From Lophius americanus (Eukaryota; Chordata; Actinopteri; Lophiiformes; Lophiidae): a stretch of 64,000 nucleotides of DNA. Where the stretch lies: the NCBI GenBank assembly GCA_037951165.1, contig JBBDHG010000126.1:186001-250000 (forward strand), in the 5' to 3' direction. The notes under the pieces are model-generated. The model was not told the DNA's origin. It worked only from the letters and a program-made list of their open reading frames with translations, and did no database searches. Every line of letters begins with the position of its first letter. Position 1 is the first letter of the stretch. Of this stretch, positions 61,501 through 64,000 are shown piece after piece. The position numbers and the translations under genes are program-made.

Positions 61501-63129
61501 TGACGCTCTCCAAAAGATATTATAATCTTTCCAATTCTAAAATCTAATATTTTGATCGGGCATGAGCATTCAAGTATTTAAAAAAATACTTGATGCGGGT
61601 CGCACGTTTATTATATAGTGTAATAAAAATACCCTGCTTTATGTCAACGACGACGGGTATGTGGACCAGCATGTACAGATGTGAGGTTTGGGAGATTATT
61701 TGTAAATAACAATACAATAATAATTACTATAATAATTATTGTAATAATTGAAATAATAATGATCAAAGGTCAAAATGTGGTTTGTATACCTATACTCAAT
61801 TGGTCTAGGAAGGACTACTGGAGAAGCGGCAAGGTCATGGGTGCCCTAGCCTCTCTCACAGACATGAAGAGCGTAGGCTAAAAAAGTTGCTTAAAAAAGT
61901 GCCAGCAATGACAGGAGGGTGTAAGAACATACTGAACAAACATCATAGAGATGTTTTGTTGGGAAAAGGGTGATTTATGGTCAATTAGACCTTATGGCAT
62001 GCAATCTGTGGCCTGCGCCCACATTATGGATGGATTGGTTCCAGCAGCATTATGACAACAGAAATACTCAAGATGGCAGAATATGACCATGTCATTTTCT
62101 GGGCATACTTAATATGTAGATAGTGATACCTTTCCAGTTCTTTGTTTTAAACCGTCTGCGTGTGCAGCTGCCTCACCATCTCCATAAGCGTCTAAAAGCC
62201 AGATGCTCCACTGTTTATCTGCTGCAGCTAATTAAACCACAGCTAATTAGCTAGTGTGAAAGTATCATATTTGAAGAGAACATAATTGCAGCGTGTATGC
62301 TCTTTTATTTTGTATTTTCTTATCGGTGAAACGCACACCTCACGAGATCTTAAGTGCCCATGTGTTTGCTTTTTGTTCAGTTTTATTGCAGAACTGAAGT
62401 TTTGATATATTAGTGCAAAACTCTGCCGCTCAATCAGTCACTTGATGAAGTTGCTGTTTCCTGTTTGTCCCTCTCGGGCTCACTTGACCTCAGTTGTTCC
62501 TGTTCATGACCCTCCATGGAGGCGGCGGCTAGGTGTCCCAGCTACAGCTCTGGCAGGACGCTGAAGGGGAGGAAGTTGAGAAGTTGTTCATTAAAGCTAT
62601 GTGGATATTCAGAAAAGATCCATCCATCCGGTCTGTAGTTATTATTTTCCCGCAACCCCACAGGTTTGGGTCATTGCTGGCACAGTGACACAATTTCAGT
62701 TCATGTTGCACAAATTTTTGTAATTTTCTTCCGAATCTTAACTCTTTTGTACGGATCTTGGTGGATAAGTGAAACTAGGGAGGGGTTATTTGGGATTATT
62801 TGATGAAGAAATAACATTTATATTTCTCTAAAATCCGTTTTAGTAGACAAACAAAAATCAGTTAAATGTGTCCACAGCTCGCCGTACGTAATAATTTTTG
62901 TTAAAGAGTCATATGATGTTGACGCAGGCCCGCAAAGTCCCCCAAAAATGCCCAATTCAATTTGCCTTCTTAAGCCATCCTAAGACTTTATTTATGCAAA
63001 ACATTTCATCAGTGTATAACATATCCTCCATTCCTTTGGTGAGACTAATGAATATTGTTTTGGAGATATCGGTAATAACATTACTGGATGGTTCTTGTCT
63101 GCTCTGGTGCCAAGTGCTTATTTATGTTT

Positions 63130-63308
63130 TTAGGGTTGTGGGTAGCCTGCGATGTCCAATATCACAGAGTAGCTACTGAAGAGTAGATTGCTGGAAAGAG
63201 AATGACAGAAAGATGCGAGGACACAGTGAACCACAGAGATGCTTTGACGGCAAATGGGGCACCAACACAATATTAGGAAGGGGGTTTTAATTTTATGGCT
63301 GATCAGTC
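63130..63308 (+). mobile_element. Internally deleted Tc1-like element, twin of 21600-21778
   Basis: ATTGCTGGAAAGAGAATGAC and AGAAAGATGCGAGGACACAG are joined to GATGCTTTGACGGCAAATGG and the end CAACACAATATTAGGAAGGG, TTTTAATTTTATGGCTGATC. Same architecture and nearly the same junction as the 21600 copy. Confidence 0.7.
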
Positions 63309-63387
63309 TGTCTTTAGAGTAACCTCAGTGTTATTGTTTATAGAAAGGTGAAAAAAATTCATGAAGGTCAAAATTTGAAATGGCATG

Positions 63388-63470
63388 ATGATAATAATAA
63401 TAATTAAAATAATAAAGATAATAATAATAATAATGATAATATTATCATTATTATTATTTCATTATTTTGT
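63388..63470. repeat. ATA repeat containing an 18-bp perfect palindrome arm pair
   Basis: AATAAT words on the left turn into ATTATT words on the right. The arms 63423-63440 and 63441-63458 are exact reverse complements with no loop. Confidence 0.9.
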
Positions 63471-64000
63471 TTAAAACGCTCAAATCTTCTTAGATCGTTG
63501 CTGAACAAGATTTAATTTTTATTTTATCCTCATTAAAAACAGATCTTATCACAACGTGTTTATAACATACTCTCATTTCTCCTGCTATAATTAACCCTCC
63601 TCTGTGTTTTTGTAATCTTCTTTGATCCTGTTCTTATCTTTTTTTGATTCCCCTTCTTATTAAATGTTTTGGTTTTTCTGCCTCAGATATCAGGGGTTGG
63701 ATCTATCCATCGTCGATCTGTTGCGTCGTTTCTTGTTTCTGCCGCACCAGCGTTTTCAACTCTAAAAGCGATTCCTTCTTATGGAATCACCATCTAAAGT
63801 TTAGTGTAGAGAGAAAGAAGCTGAGGAGAGGAGCACAGGACAAGAAGGCAGACACTTTATATATCTGTGTTTCACAAAAGACTCGACCGCCAGCACAGAT
63901 GGATGTGGAGGAGGTTCTGGCGGGATGGGAGGACGAGGTTGATGAATTATATAAGAGAGCGGCAGACCGAAAAATGCTGCTATAGTGGTAATGTAAGTGG

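Larger units (their letters stand above)
52153..64000 (+). other. brinp intron beyond the last visible exon (3' end outside window)
   Basis: Begins with a GTAAGG donor. No acceptor plus large BRINP C-terminal open frame follows. Holds GT/CA arrays, a repeat-tail relic at 56545-56682, R copies, a LINE ORF2 relic and a deleted Tc1-like copy. Stretches 52160-52920, 54360-56540, 56690-57860, 59170-59600, 60000-60980, 61510-63120 and 63470-64000 have no recognised content apart from points raised as findings. Confidence 0.75.

Noticed and set aside
52153..64000. Terminal brinp exon inside the window
   Set aside because: It should be an open frame of several hundred codons rich in conserved Cys; none is present on the plus strand.

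Overview
The window reads as intronic DNA of a teleost fish. Evidence for a vertebrate is four short coding exons with canonical AG/GT splice sites separated by introns of 6.2, 13.5 and 16.2 kb, long CA, AT and GAAA microsatellites, and relics of LINE, SINE and Tc1-like elements of the kinds common in ray-finned fish. The teleost assignment is inference from those repeat types and from recalled family sequences. No database was searched. Nothing prokaryotic or operon-like is present.

The only gene I can support is a plus-strand brinp gene (BMP/retinoic-acid-inducible neural-specific protein; a MACPF-domain family), most like BRINP3 (FAM5C). Four consecutive internal exons lie at 15580-15770, 21960-22141, 35631-35736 and 51916-52152. 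Their phases interlock exactly: 716 nt gives 238 complete codons with no stop. They carry the MACPF signature YGTHF...GG, the conserved VTETRTGPLGC block and a cysteine-rich EGF-like segment. I found no exon for the signal peptide or N-terminus upstream, nor the large C-terminal exon downstream, so both ends of the gene lie outside the window.

The rest is intron or flank. 1-15579: CA-rich tract, a 230-bp MITE, copies of an abundant unnamed repeat, a decayed Tc1-like element, a tRNA-derived SINE and a LINE reverse-transcriptase scrap. 15771-35630: CA-rich tracts, AT and TTA microsatellites, an internally deleted Tc1-like copy, a homogenised GA-rich minisatellite, long CA and AT arrays, and an 11-residue-repeat open frame. 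35737-51915: a fold-back element interrupted by a LINE tail, Tc1-like and LINE tails, CCAA-type repeats, an L1/Tx1-like scrap and a GAAA array. 52153-64000: several GT/CA arrays, a LINE ORF2 C-terminal relic and another deleted Tc1-like copy.

The most notable non-genic signal is one dispersed family (called R here) seen at about 20 places and covering roughly 10% of the window in both orientations. It has a hairpin near one end, a characteristic other end, and a variable number of internal units of about 150 bp. I do not recognise it as a named family. I found no sign of an undescribed protein-based system.
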